Shown one piece after another: positions 7,463 to 14,331 of a DNA stretch of 64,000 bases. Numbering within the stretch: position 1 is the first letter of the stretch; every line of letters starts with the position of its first letter. The DNA comes from Actinomycetales bacterium Actino_02 (GTDB taxonomy: Bacteria > Actinomycetota > Actinomycetes > Propionibacteriales > Propionibacteriaceae), in assembly GCA_001603275.1 (NCBI GenBank), contig LUYM01000011.1:48931-112930 (forward strand), in the 5' to 3' direction. The notes beneath the pieces were generated by a model, which was given only the letters and a program-made list of their open reading frames with translations, made no database searches and was not told the origin of the DNA. The translations under genes were made by a program, and so were the position numbers.

Positions 7463-8815
7463 ATGAGCGCAGACGCCCTCCAAGAGTGCTTGGACAAGAT
7501 GGTGACCGCGGGTATCAGCCAGCTGGCCATCGACAACTTCGCCCACTATTGGCGCCAATGCGCCGACGGGGTGACCGGGGTGATCCCGGAGGCCAGCATC
7601 CGCCCATTGACCGATGTGGCCAGGCTGGCCGAGATCGAACTCAGTGACACCGACGCGGCGGACGCCCTGGGCAAGACCGTCATCATCAAGCTCAATGGCG
7701 GCCTGGGTACCTCGATGGGGTTGGACCAGGCCAAGACGCTGCTGCCGGTCCGGGACGGCAAGAACTTCCTCGACCTGATCATCGAGCAGGTCCGCAGCGC
7801 CCGCCGGACCCATGGTGCCCGGCTGCCCTTGGTGTTCATGAACAGCTTCCGGACCCGGGATGACACCCTGGCTCATCTGGCCGGCTATCCGGATCTGGCG
7901 GTGGACGGCTTGCCGCTGGACTTCCTGCAGAACGCCGAGCCCAAGATCCGTACCGACGATCTGAGCCCTGTCCAGTGGGCCGAGGATCCCAGTCTTGAGT
8001 GGTGTCCGCCCGGTCACGGCGATATCTATCCGGCACTGTGGGGCAGCGGCCTGTTGGATGCGCTGATCGCAGCCGGTTTCCGCTATGCGTCCATCGCCAA
8101 CGGGGACAACCTGGGTGCTGCCCCGGATGCCAAGTTGGCCGGCTGGTTCGCGGCCAGCGGTGCCCCGTACGCCGCAGAGCTCTGTCCGCGCACGGTCAAC
8201 GACCGCAAGGGTGGGCATCTGGCCGTCCGGATCGCCGACGAGCAGCTGATCCTGCGCGACACCGCCCAGACCGCACCCGAGGAGATGGACTACTTCACCG
8301 ACGAGTTCCGCCATCCCTACTTCCACACCAACAATCTGTGGGTGGAGCTGGTCGCGCTGCGCGACCTGCTCGAGCAGCGGCGCGGAGTGCTCGGGCTGCC
8401 GCTGATCCGCAACGACAAGACCGTCGATCCGGCAGATCCGACGTCGACGAAGGTCTACCAGCTGGAGAGCGCGATGGGCGCCGCCATCGAGGTTTTTCCC
8501 GGCTCGACGGCCATCGTGGTCGGCCGAGAGCGGTTCCTGCCGGTGAAGACCACCAATGAGCTGATGCTGCTCCGCTCAGACCTGTTCGAGTTGGCCGCGG
8601 ACGGACGGCTGGTGGCTCAGGCGCCGATTCCGGGGATCTCGCTGGACGGTCACTACAAGCTGGTCGACGACTTCGAGCGACTGGTGCCCGTGGTGCCCTC
8701 GCTGCGCGAAGCCACCTCGCTGGTCGTGAAGGGGGAGTGGCACTTCGACGCCCCGGCGGCCGTGGTGGGCGAGGTCGTCCTCGAAGACGCCGGAGAGCCG
8801 CGGCAGTTCCGATGA
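7463..8815 (+). CDS. UTP-glucose-1-phosphate uridylyltransferase (eukaryotic-type UDPGP family)
   Basis: 450 aa. It makes UDP-glucose from UTP and glucose-1-phosphate for cell-wall glycans, trehalose and other glycosides. The nucleotide-binding signature KLNGGLGTSMGLDQAK near residue 75 is that of the UDPGP family found in eukaryotes and some actinobacteria such as bifidobacteria, not of the unrelated short GalU family of E. coli. A C-terminal left-handed beta-helix-like part is expected, and the about 450-aa length fits. It is transcribed from its own leaderless promoter. The next small ORF overlaps its stop by ATGA. Confidence 0.9.
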   Translation: MSADALQECLDKMVTAGISQLAIDNFAHYWRQCADGVTGVIPEASIRPLTDVARLAEIELSDTDAADALGKTVIIKLNGGLGTSMGLDQAKTLLPVRDGKNFLDLIIEQVRSARRTHGARLPLVFMNSFRTRDDTLAHLAGYPDLAVDGLPLDFLQNAEPKIRTDDLSPVQWAEDPSLEWCPPGHGDIYPALWGSGLLDALIAAGFRYASIANGDNLGAAPDAKLAGWFAASGAPYAAELCPRTVNDRKGGHLAVRIADEQLILRDTAQTAPEEMDYFTDEFRHPYFHTNNLWVELVALRDLLEQRRGVLGLPLIRNDKTVDPADPTSTKVYQLESAMGAAIEVFPGSTAIVVGRERFLPVKTTNELMLLRSDLFELAADGRLVAQAPIPGISLDGHYKLVDDFERLVPVVPSLREATSLVVKGEWHFDAPAAVVGEVVLEDAGEPRQFR

Positions 8816-9174
8816 GCTCACGCTGGCAGGCCGCAGTGGGCTTTGCCCTGGTCGGAGTCGAGCTGGCCATGGATGAGTCGGGTCGTCCCGATCCGGAGGC
8901 GCTGGTTGAGGCCTTGAGCCAGGCCGGATGGACGGCCGATCGGATCGGTGATCACGCCCGCTCGCTGGTGGCCGCCGAGCAGGTTTGGCCGCACCCGGTT
9001 CCCGCGGCGCTGCGTTCGGGTTGTGGAGCCGCCCAATTCGCCGCGGCGTTGGGCCGAACCCGGGCGCTGCTCGGACTGACCACCCTGGAGACCAGGGCCC
9101 CGTCCACCCGGACCACCTACAACGCCGACGAGTTGCGGTTGCTGCGCGAGGTGCCGCCGCACCACGGCTCCTGA
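8812..9174 (+). CDS. Hypothetical protein, 120 aa, coupled to the pyrophosphorylase gene
   Basis: The start codon at 8812 overlaps the upstream stop (ATGA), so it is probably co-translated. The protein is soluble, alanine/leucine-rich and mostly helical in appearance, without cysteines suggesting metal binding and without recognisable motifs. The frame is open further upstream (to 8737), but that part is arginine-rich antiframe sequence. No family is recognised. It ends 3 bp before the convergent SAF-domain gene. Confidence 0.6.
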   Translation: MSSRWQAAVGFALVGVELAMDESGRPDPEALVEALSQAGWTADRIGDHARSLVAAEQVWPHPVPAALRSGCGAAQFAAALGRTRALLGLTTLETRAPSTRTTYNADELRLLREVPPHHGS

Positions 9175-9177
9175 GCC

Positions 9178-9801
9178 TCAGCGCAGCGCGAAGCTGACCC
9201 CTCCGAGCGAGGCCGCCGCCAGAATCGCGGATGCCTGCGTTGCGTCGACCTCGAGCAGAACCGGTCCGGCCTCGGCACCTCCGAACGGCCCGGACGCCGC
9301 CGCATCGGCCACCACGGTGATCACTCGCACATCGGCAGCCACCACCTGGTAGCCGCCGCTGCCGCCCTGCGGGCCGAGAACGTCGATCCGGATCCCGGTA
9401 CTGAGCAGGGCCACCGCCTGGCTGTGCTCGAACTGAACCGGAAGCGCCAGTCGGCCTGCCCCGAGCCCGCCTTCGCCGCCGAGCAGATCGGATTCCACGA
9501 TCACCCGACGGCCGGGTAGCGCGGCCTTGGTGGTCTTTCCCAGCAGCAGTGCCGGATCGGTGAGCGCACCCTCGGGCACCGCATCGGGCGGCAACTGCGC
9601 CAACCGCAGGTCGGCCGCGGCCAAGGTGGCGCCTCCGGTGATCGAGCGAGCGGCCACCACGACTTCGCGGCGATCCGTCTCCTGGGCGTTGATGGCGTTC
9701 AGGCCGGCGAGCACCGCGATCGCCGCGAAGACGGCGGCGAACCAGCGTCGATGCCAGCGAAAGGCGCGCAGCAGGGGAGTGACGACACGTGACTGCTTCA
9801 T
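9178..9801 (-). CDS. SAF-domain protein, CpaB/RcpC-like
   Basis: 207 aa. An arginine-rich N-terminus and one transmembrane segment (about residues 20-40) are followed by an SAF domain starting near VVVAARSITGGATLAAADL and a GRRVIVESDLL segment, the pattern of Flp-pilus assembly protein CpaB/RcpC. SAF domains of this type are thought to bind periplasmic or extracellular glycans. No other pilus gene lies in the window, so a pilus role is not supported by context. It is the third gene of a minus-strand set with the zinc-ribbon protein (49 bp upstream) and formyl-THF cyclo-ligase. Confidence 0.75.
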   Translation of the reverse strand: MKQSRVVTPLLRAFRWHRRWFAAVFAAIAVLAGLNAINAQETDRREVVVAARSITGGATLAAADLRLAQLPPDAVPEGALTDPALLLGKTTKAALPGRRVIVESDLLGGEGGLGAGRLALPVQFEHSQAVALLSTGIRIDVLGPQGGSGGYQVVAADVRVITVVADAAASGPFGGAEAGPVLLEVDATQASAILAAASLGGVSFALR

Positions 9802-9850
9802 GCCCTCACAGTGGGCATCGGCGGACGGAGTTGTTCAGTCGTCCACAGCC

Positions 9851-10126
9851 TCAGGCTGCGGTGGTCGACCCTGTGGACGGCGTGCTGGCGGTCGCCTTGC
9901 TGTCGACGGGCTTGGGCTCGGCCGGCTTGGCGGCGTTCAGCTTGCCCTTGGAACGGTTGTCAGTGGCGTAGAAACCCGAACCCTTGAAGACGACGCCGAC
10001 GGCGTTGAACACCTTGCGCAGGTTGCCGTCGCACTGGGGGCAGACCGTGAGCGGGTCGTCGGTGAACTTCTGGACGACTTCCAGTTCCTCATTGCACGAG
10101 GTGCAGCGGTACTGATACGTGGGCAT
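9851..10126 (-). CDS. FmdB-family zinc-ribbon protein (Rv0991c/Ruc-like position)
   Basis: 91 aa. The N-terminal FmdB zinc ribbon MPTYQYRCTSCNEELEV...VCPQCDG has two CxxC pairs (about residues 8-11 and 29-32), and a Pro/Ala/Ser/Thr-rich, probably disordered tail begins at residue 60. In Mycobacterium tuberculosis the gene in the equivalent place next to 5-formyl-THF cyclo-ligase encodes Ruc, a redox-switched chaperone with the same layout (established knowledge); equivalence here is inferred from domain layout and synteny. AGGAA precedes ATG by a suitable distance. Confidence 0.85.
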   Translation of the reverse strand: MPTYQYRCTSCNEELEVVQKFTDDPLTVCPQCDGNLRKVFNAVGVVFKGSGFYATDNRSKGKLNAAKPAEPKPVDSKATASTPSTGSTTAA

Positions 10127-10199
10127 GCGTTCTTCCTGGGAAGTTGCGGTTTCATTCGGATTCTACCGTCGCCGGTACCAACGCTCGAATCGGCGTCCG

Positions 10200-10799
10200 C
10201 TATTCCGCGCCGACCCGGATCGTCCGGCACTCGGTGACCAGGAGGTCCACCGGAAGATCCCAGCTCTGGGTGGGCACCTCGGCCCGCACTTCGCGGTCGA
10301 ACAGCAGCAGACCGCGGACGGCGTTGGACCGGGCCTGGCCCAAAGCCCGGTCGTACCAGCCTCCGCCGGTACCGAGCCGGCGCCCATCGGCGGTTCCGGC
10401 CATTCCGGGCAGCCAGATCCAGTCGGCCAGGCCCAGCGCGGAGCCGCCCAGCCCCGGCCCGGGCGGTTGCCGAATCCCGTGGGGGCCGGCGACCAGCTCG
10501 TCGAAGCCGGTGAACCAGGCCCAGTCCGGATCGCGCCGCAGCACTGGCACCAGGACACCGACACCGTCGGCCACCAGCTGGTGCAGCAAGTCGGTGGTAT
10601 CGGGCTCTTCCGGACGGGACAGATAGCAGGCCACCACTGCGGCCCCGGCGCAGGCGTTCAGCGCCCGAGTCGTCCGCGCCTGGCTCGCGGCGGCCGTCTC
10701 GGCGTGGTCAGCCCGAGCTGCCGCCAATTCAGCACGCAGGAGATTCTTCGCCGGGTCGACACCCGCGCGCGGCTGGCCTTCCGTCCCGGGAACCTGCAT
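10200..10799 (-). CDS. 5-formyltetrahydrofolate cyclo-ligase
   Basis: 199 aa. It converts 5-formyl-THF to 5,10-methenyl-THF with ATP, recycling the storage/inhibitory folate. The signature LGTGGGWYDRAL (phosphate/ATP site) and the N-terminal basic helix KNLLRAELAAARADH are present, and the length matches the family. The start at 10799 is chosen over in-frame codons further upstream because TACCAT lies exactly 6 nt before it and those upstream codons would run into the divergent gene. It heads the cyclo-ligase / FmdB / SAF minus-strand set. Confidence 0.88.
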   Translation of the reverse strand: MQVPGTEGQPRAGVDPAKNLLRAELAAARADHAETAAASQARTTRALNACAGAAVVACYLSRPEEPDTTDLLHQLVADGVGVLVPVLRRDPDWAWFTGFDELVAGPHGIRQPPGPGLGGSALGLADWIWLPGMAGTADGRRLGTGGGWYDRALGQARSNAVRGLLLFDREVRAEVPTQSWDLPVDLLVTECRTIRVGAE

Positions 10800-10816
10800 T
10801 GACCTATGGTAAATCC
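10800..10816. promoter_or_regulatory. Bidirectional leaderless promoter with overlapping -10 boxes
   Basis: Only 17 bp separate the divergent start codons (minus-strand ATG at 10799, plus-strand ATG at 10817). TATGGT (10805-10810) is 6 nt before the plus start, and TACCAT (complement of 10806-10811) is 6 nt before the minus start. The two hexamers share 5 bp. Confidence 0.65.
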
Positions 10817-12091
10817 ATGCCTTTGTTTGCCCGCCCCAAGCGCAATCCGGAGCCGGAGGCCGCCGCCTCTGTTCACGACTCCGCCCGGATCGCCGCCGTT
10901 GCCGAGCGCTCGATCGCGGATTACCGCGACTATCTCCTCGGTGAGGTGGTGCCGCTGCGTCCATTCGGAATCGGTCTGATGGACGCGGCTGGACTGAACT
11001 TGTGCGAGTCTCTGTCGGCCGATCTGGACCTGCCGATTCGTAGCTTTGCCACCGCCTCCGGATGGGGAGTCCGTGCGGCCAACATCGTGGGGGCCAGCCC
11101 CGATCATCCGGTGGCGCTGCCGGTGCTGGACGAGATCGGCGTCGGCGAGCTCCCCGGTGAGCCGTTGCCCCCGGGTGCTGCGGTGAAGGTTGCGGCCGGT
11201 GCGCCGATTCCGCACGGGGTGGACGCCGTGATCCGCGACGACATCGCCACCGTAGTCGGCGAGACGATCCGGGTCACCGGAGAGGCGCGGGTTCAGCAGA
11301 ATCTGGTGTTGGCCGGTTCCCGGATTCTCGACGGTGATCGAATCCTCGACAACGGCACCGAGCTCAGCCCTCGGGCCCTCGGCTTGATCGCCGAAGTGGG
11401 CCACGACAAGGTGCTGGCCCGGCCCAAGCCGCGAGTGGTCGTGGTGTCGATCGGGGACAGCCTGGTTGAGCCGGGGCTGCCGCTGACCCGCATCGACCAA
11501 CGCTACGACGCATCCACTGTGATGATCGCTGCCGCGGCCCGCGCCGACGGTGCGCACACCTATCCGGCCGGAATCCTGCCGACCAGCTCCGACCAGATCG
11601 CGACCAGCCTGGGCGAGCAGCTGGTCCGTGCCGACCTGGTGCTGGTGAACGCCGAGATCGGGCCGGCTGTGCGGGACGCGCTGGCCGAGCTGGGCCGCTT
11701 CGAGGTCTGCCGGGTGGACGGCTTCGGGAGTGCTTTCGCGTTCGGCCTGGCCGGAGCTGAGCAGGTGCCGACACTGGTGCTGCCGGGCGATCCGGTGGCC
11801 GGCTTCCTCGGCTACCAGCTGTTCGCCCGGCCGCTCGTCGAGCAGCTGGCTGGACGTTCCCTGTCCGAACCCGAGCAGGTGTCGGCGAGGCTGGCTGTCG
11901 ACGTGGCGGCAGACCCGCAACGCGCCACGATCGTCCTGGCCGACTACACCGGCGAGCTGGTTCGCCCGCTGCCGGCTTCCGGTGAACAAGGTGCCATCGA
12001 GCTGGCTGCGGCCAACGCGGCGATCCTGGTGGGTCCGGCATCGGCACCGATCGCCGCACAGTCCGACGTGGATTGCTGGTTGCTGAGCTAG
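10817..12091 (+). CDS. glp: MoeA/gephyrin-like protein, probable divisome protein Glp
   Basis: 424 aa, MoeA/gephyrin-E fold. Signature regions are recognisable but altered: VVSIGDSLVEPG (MoeA usually GDEL), RYDASTVMI and LPGDPVAGFLGYQLFARP (usually LPGNPVA). MoeA inserts molybdate into molybdopterin, but in Corynebacterium a MoeA paralogue, Glp, instead scaffolds cell division together with a membrane receptor encoded nearby (established knowledge). Here it is followed by a RimJ-like GNAT and a SepX/GlpR-like membrane protein, and no molybdopterin gene is in view, so the Glp role is preferred (inference). It is transcribed from the 17-bp bidirectional promoter. Its TAG stop forms the start of the next -10 box. 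Confidence 0.75.
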   Translation: MPLFARPKRNPEPEAAASVHDSARIAAVAERSIADYRDYLLGEVVPLRPFGIGLMDAAGLNLCESLSADLDLPIRSFATASGWGVRAANIVGASPDHPVALPVLDEIGVGELPGEPLPPGAAVKVAAGAPIPHGVDAVIRDDIATVVGETIRVTGEARVQQNLVLAGSRILDGDRILDNGTELSPRALGLIAEVGHDKVLARPKPRVVVVSIGDSLVEPGLPLTRIDQRYDASTVMIAAAARADGAHTYPAGILPTSSDQIATSLGEQLVRADLVLVNAEIGPAVRDALAELGRFEVCRVDGFGSAFAFGLAGAEQVPTLVLPGDPVAGFLGYQLFARPLVEQLAGRSLSEPEQVSARLAVDVAADPQRATIVLADYTGELVRPLPASGEQGAIELAAANAAILVGPASAPIAAQSDVDCWLLS

Positions 12092-12094
12092 TCT
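12089..12094 (+). promoter_or_regulatory. -10 box TAGTCT of the RimJ-like gene, built on the upstream stop codon
   Basis: TAGTCT includes the TAG stop of the MoeA-like gene and is followed by 7 nt and GTG 12102. Confidence 0.6.
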
Positions 12095-12101
12095 GCGCTG
12101 C

Positions 12102-12734
12102 GTGGGGAGAGCCACCTGGCCGGTGCGCCTGACGCATCGGGAGATCACTTTGCGGCCACTGCGCCGGCGCGATGAGGCTGCCTGGGCGCAGATCCGAGAC
12201 CGCTCACCGCAGTGGTTCCGGCCCTGGGACTCCACCCGTCCGCGGGACTCGCAGGAGCCGGCGCTGACCTTCAGCCAGCTGGTCAGTTCGTTCAGCGAAC
12301 GGGCTCGGCGCGGACTGCTGCTGCCCTGGGCGATCGAGTATCAGCCGCCGGAGGCGCGCCGCCCGGTGTTCGCCGGCCAGCTCACCGTCTCCGGGATCAC
12401 CTATGGGTCGGCCGGCTGGGCGCATGTGGGCTACTGGATCGATCCGCAGTGGGCCGGGCGCGGCATCGTCCCCACCGCCACGGCCATGGCGATCGACTAC
12501 TGCTTCGACGTCCTCGGACTGCATCGGATCGAGATCGCCATCCGCCCGGAGAACACCAACAGCCTGGCAGTGGTTCGCAAGCTCGGGCTGCGCTACGAGG
12601 GACGCCGGGAGCGCTACATGCACGTCGACGGCGACTGGCGTGACCACGAGGTCTTCGTGGCCACCCCCGAAGAGATCCCCGGTGGTCTGCTGGCCCGCTA
12701 TGAGCAGCGCCATGGCTTGTCTTCCTGGAGTTGA
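12102..12734 (+). CDS. GNAT N-acetyltransferase, RimJ-like
   Basis: 210 aa, GNAT fold: ITLRPLRRRDEAAW at the N-terminus, acetyl-CoA-binding motif A around WAGRGIVPTATAMAI (about residues 124-138), and the typical HRIEIAIRPENTNSLAVVRKLG segment. RimJ-type enzymes acetylate protein N-termini such as ribosomal proteins. The gene keeps the same neighbourhood (MoeA-like before, SepX/GlpR-like after) as in mycobacteria. It starts at GTG 12102 with a leaderless -10 box; no ribosome-binding site is present. The substrate is unproven. Confidence 0.85.
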   Translation: MGRATWPVRLTHREITLRPLRRRDEAAWAQIRDRSPQWFRPWDSTRPRDSQEPALTFSQLVSSFSERARRGLLLPWAIEYQPPEARRPVFAGQLTVSGITYGSAGWAHVGYWIDPQWAGRGIVPTATAMAIDYCFDVLGLHRIEIAIRPENTNSLAVVRKLGLRYEGRRERYMHVDGDWRDHEVFVATPEEIPGGLLARYEQRHGLSSWS

Positions 12735-12782
12735 TTCACCGACACTCCGCCGCTGGTGGCTGGGATCACCGAGCCGGACACA

Positions 12783-12788
12783 TACCGT
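12783..12788 (+). promoter_or_regulatory. -10 box TACCGT of the SepX/GlpR-like gene (leaderless)
   Basis: TACCGT is followed by 6 nt and ATG 12795. Confidence 0.6.
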
Positions 12789-12794
12789 TGCCCC

Positions 12795-13523
12795 ATGGGT
12801 CTCACCGGTCTGATCTTCGGCGCCATTGCGGCGATCTGGCTGGTATTTCTGGTCCCGTATTTCCTGCGTCAGCGTGGCGACGATGTCGAGTCGGGCGAGT
12901 CGGAGGCTCCGTTCAGCGACGCGGTCACCATCGTGACTCCGGGCGCCTCGCTGGCTGAGGCCGACCCTGGCACGGCCGAGGTATCCACGCCGCTCACTCG
13001 TCGCGCCCAGCTTCGCGAGCTGGCACAGGTGGACGCCCGGGCAGCGTTGCGTCGTCGCCGGGTGCTGCTGGTACTGCTGCTGGGACAGTTGGTGGTGGCC
13101 ACCTTGGTGCTGCTTCAGATCCTGCTGTGGTGGACGACGCTGATCCCGGCCGGGTTGGTGGCAGCCTTCTTGGTGGTCGCCCGGTTCAGCGTCCGGGCCA
13201 TGCGTGCCGATCTCGCGCGCCGGGCTGCGGCGATCAGGGAATGCCCGACCGAAGACACCATCGCGATCTCGCTCAGCCCCGCTGACGTCGCTACCCACGC
13301 CCACGCCGTTGAGCTCACCGGGCCGATCACTCCGGTGGGATCGCTGTGGGAGCCGATCCCGATCACTCGTCCGACCTATGTCTCCAAGCCGCTACCGGCC
13401 CGGACTGTGCGGACCGTTGATCTGTCTGCTCCGATCCTGGCTCCGGCGCTTCCGGTGACTGCCGATCCCATCGTGGCTCCGGCCGCCGCTGAGCCGACCA
13501 TCACCCAGGAAGATGTCGGCTGA
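12795..13523 (+). CDS. SepX/GlpR-like divisome membrane protein
   Basis: 242 aa. One transmembrane segment at the extreme N-terminus (GLIFGAIAAIWLVFLVPYFLR) is followed by an acidic linker, then two more hydrophobic stretches (about residues 93-135) and a low-complexity Pro/Ala/Thr tail. This layout and the position after MoeA-like and RimJ-like genes match actinobacterial SepX (Streptomyces) / GlpR (Corynebacterium), which act at the division septum with FtsZ or Glp partners (established). Function here is inferred from layout and synteny. The leaderless start at ATG 12795 begins exactly at the membrane segment, as in the family. Confidence 0.7.
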   Translation: MGLTGLIFGAIAAIWLVFLVPYFLRQRGDDVESGESEAPFSDAVTIVTPGASLAEADPGTAEVSTPLTRRAQLRELAQVDARAALRRRRVLLVLLLGQLVVATLVLLQILLWWTTLIPAGLVAAFLVVARFSVRAMRADLARRAAAIRECPTEDTIAISLSPADVATHAHAVELTGPITPVGSLWEPIPITRPTYVSKPLPARTVRTVDLSAPILAPALPVTADPIVAPAAAEPTITQEDVG

Positions 13524-14094
13524 GTCGGGGGCCTCGGACGACGCAGCGTTCGGCGGGGTCCGTCCGCCCGAACTGATCGACCTGGGCACCGTCCAGCTCT
13601 ACCGGGTGCGCTCCCAGGACGGCCCGGCCATGGCGTCGGCGACCAGGGTGAACCAGGCACACATCGGCCGGCACATTCGCTGGGGCACGATCGAGGGCAC
13701 ATCGCTGGAGCACCAGCAGGAACGCTGCGATCAGGCAGAGCAGGGCTGGCAGGACGGTTCGCTGCTCGCGTGGTCCATGCGGGAACAGGCCGGCGGTCCG
13801 ATCATCGGCACCTTCAGCCTGCACGCCCGAGTGGGGCCGGGAGCCGTGGAGATTGGCTACTGGCTGGACGCCGGGCATGGCGGCCGCGGCCTCGCCACGG
13901 CCGGAGCTCGCGCGTTGACTGAGGCTGCCCTTGCTCTACCGGGGATCACCCGGGTCGAAGTGCATACCGACGAAGCCAACCTGGCCAGTGCGGCGATTCC
14001 CCGGCGGCTGGGCTACCGCCTTGCCGAGACCCGTGATGCCGAGCCGTGGGGAGCCGAGGACTCCGGCCGGGTGCAGATCTGGGTCACTCCGTAG
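13513..14094 (+). CDS. GNAT N-acetyltransferase, second copy type
   Basis: 193 aa. The C-terminal half carries the GNAT acetyl-CoA site (VEIGYWLDAGHGGRGLATAG) and the helix after it (ITRVEVHTDEANLASAAIPRRLGY). It overlaps the 3' end of the SepX-like gene by 11 bp, so it is probably translated from the same message. It resembles ribosomal-protein N-acetyltransferases in organisation but differs from the RimJ-like gene 0.8 kb upstream. The substrate is unknown. Confidence 0.82.
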   Translation: MSAESGASDDAAFGGVRPPELIDLGTVQLYRVRSQDGPAMASATRVNQAHIGRHIRWGTIEGTSLEHQQERCDQAEQGWQDGSLLAWSMREQAGGPIIGTFSLHARVGPGAVEIGYWLDAGHGGRGLATAGARALTEAALALPGITRVEVHTDEANLASAAIPRRLGYRLAETRDAEPWGAEDSGRVQIWVTP

Positions 14095-14135
14095 CCGAGC
14101 GCGGTCTCTCGCTGGGACCAGGACGGCCTCTGGCG

Positions 14136-14141
14136 TAGTCT
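14136..14141 (+). promoter_or_regulatory. -10 box TAGTCT of a 59-aa membrane peptide gene
   Basis: TAGTCT is followed by 7 nt and GTG 14149. Confidence 0.5.
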
Positions 14142-14148
14142 TCGGCAC

Positions 14149-14328
14149 GTGGAACCGCGCACCCAAGTCATCTCGTACCTCGTTCTCGGCGTGCTCGCGC
14201 TGTTCGGCGGCGGCTTTCTGGTGATCACCCAAGGCGGCCAGCTGCTGGACTGGCTGCTGGTTGCCGGCGGGGCCATCTCGATCTACCTGGGGATCCGCGA
14301 CGGCCTCCGGATGCGCCGCGAGGGCTGA
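14149..14328 (+). CDS. Small membrane protein, 59 aa
   Basis: The GTG start at 14149 follows a leaderless -10 box. The peptide has two hydrophobic segments (VISYLVLGVLALFGGGFLVI and LLDWLLVAGGAISIYLGI) separated by a short polar turn and ends in a basic tail (RDGLRMRREG), i.e. a small helical hairpin with the tail inside. The frame stops 3 bp before the convergent pyruvate carboxylase gene. No family is recognised. Support comes from the promoter, the clean hydrophobic pattern and the snug fit between neighbours. Confidence 0.6.
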   Translation: MEPRTQVISYLVLGVLALFGGGFLVITQGGQLLDWLLVAGGAISIYLGIRDGLRMRREG

Positions 14329-14331
14329 CCG

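Noticed and set aside
10658..12235. 525-aa minus-strand open frame across the MoeA-like gene
   Set aside because: Antisense to a gene with clear MoeA-type motifs and conserved neighbourhood.
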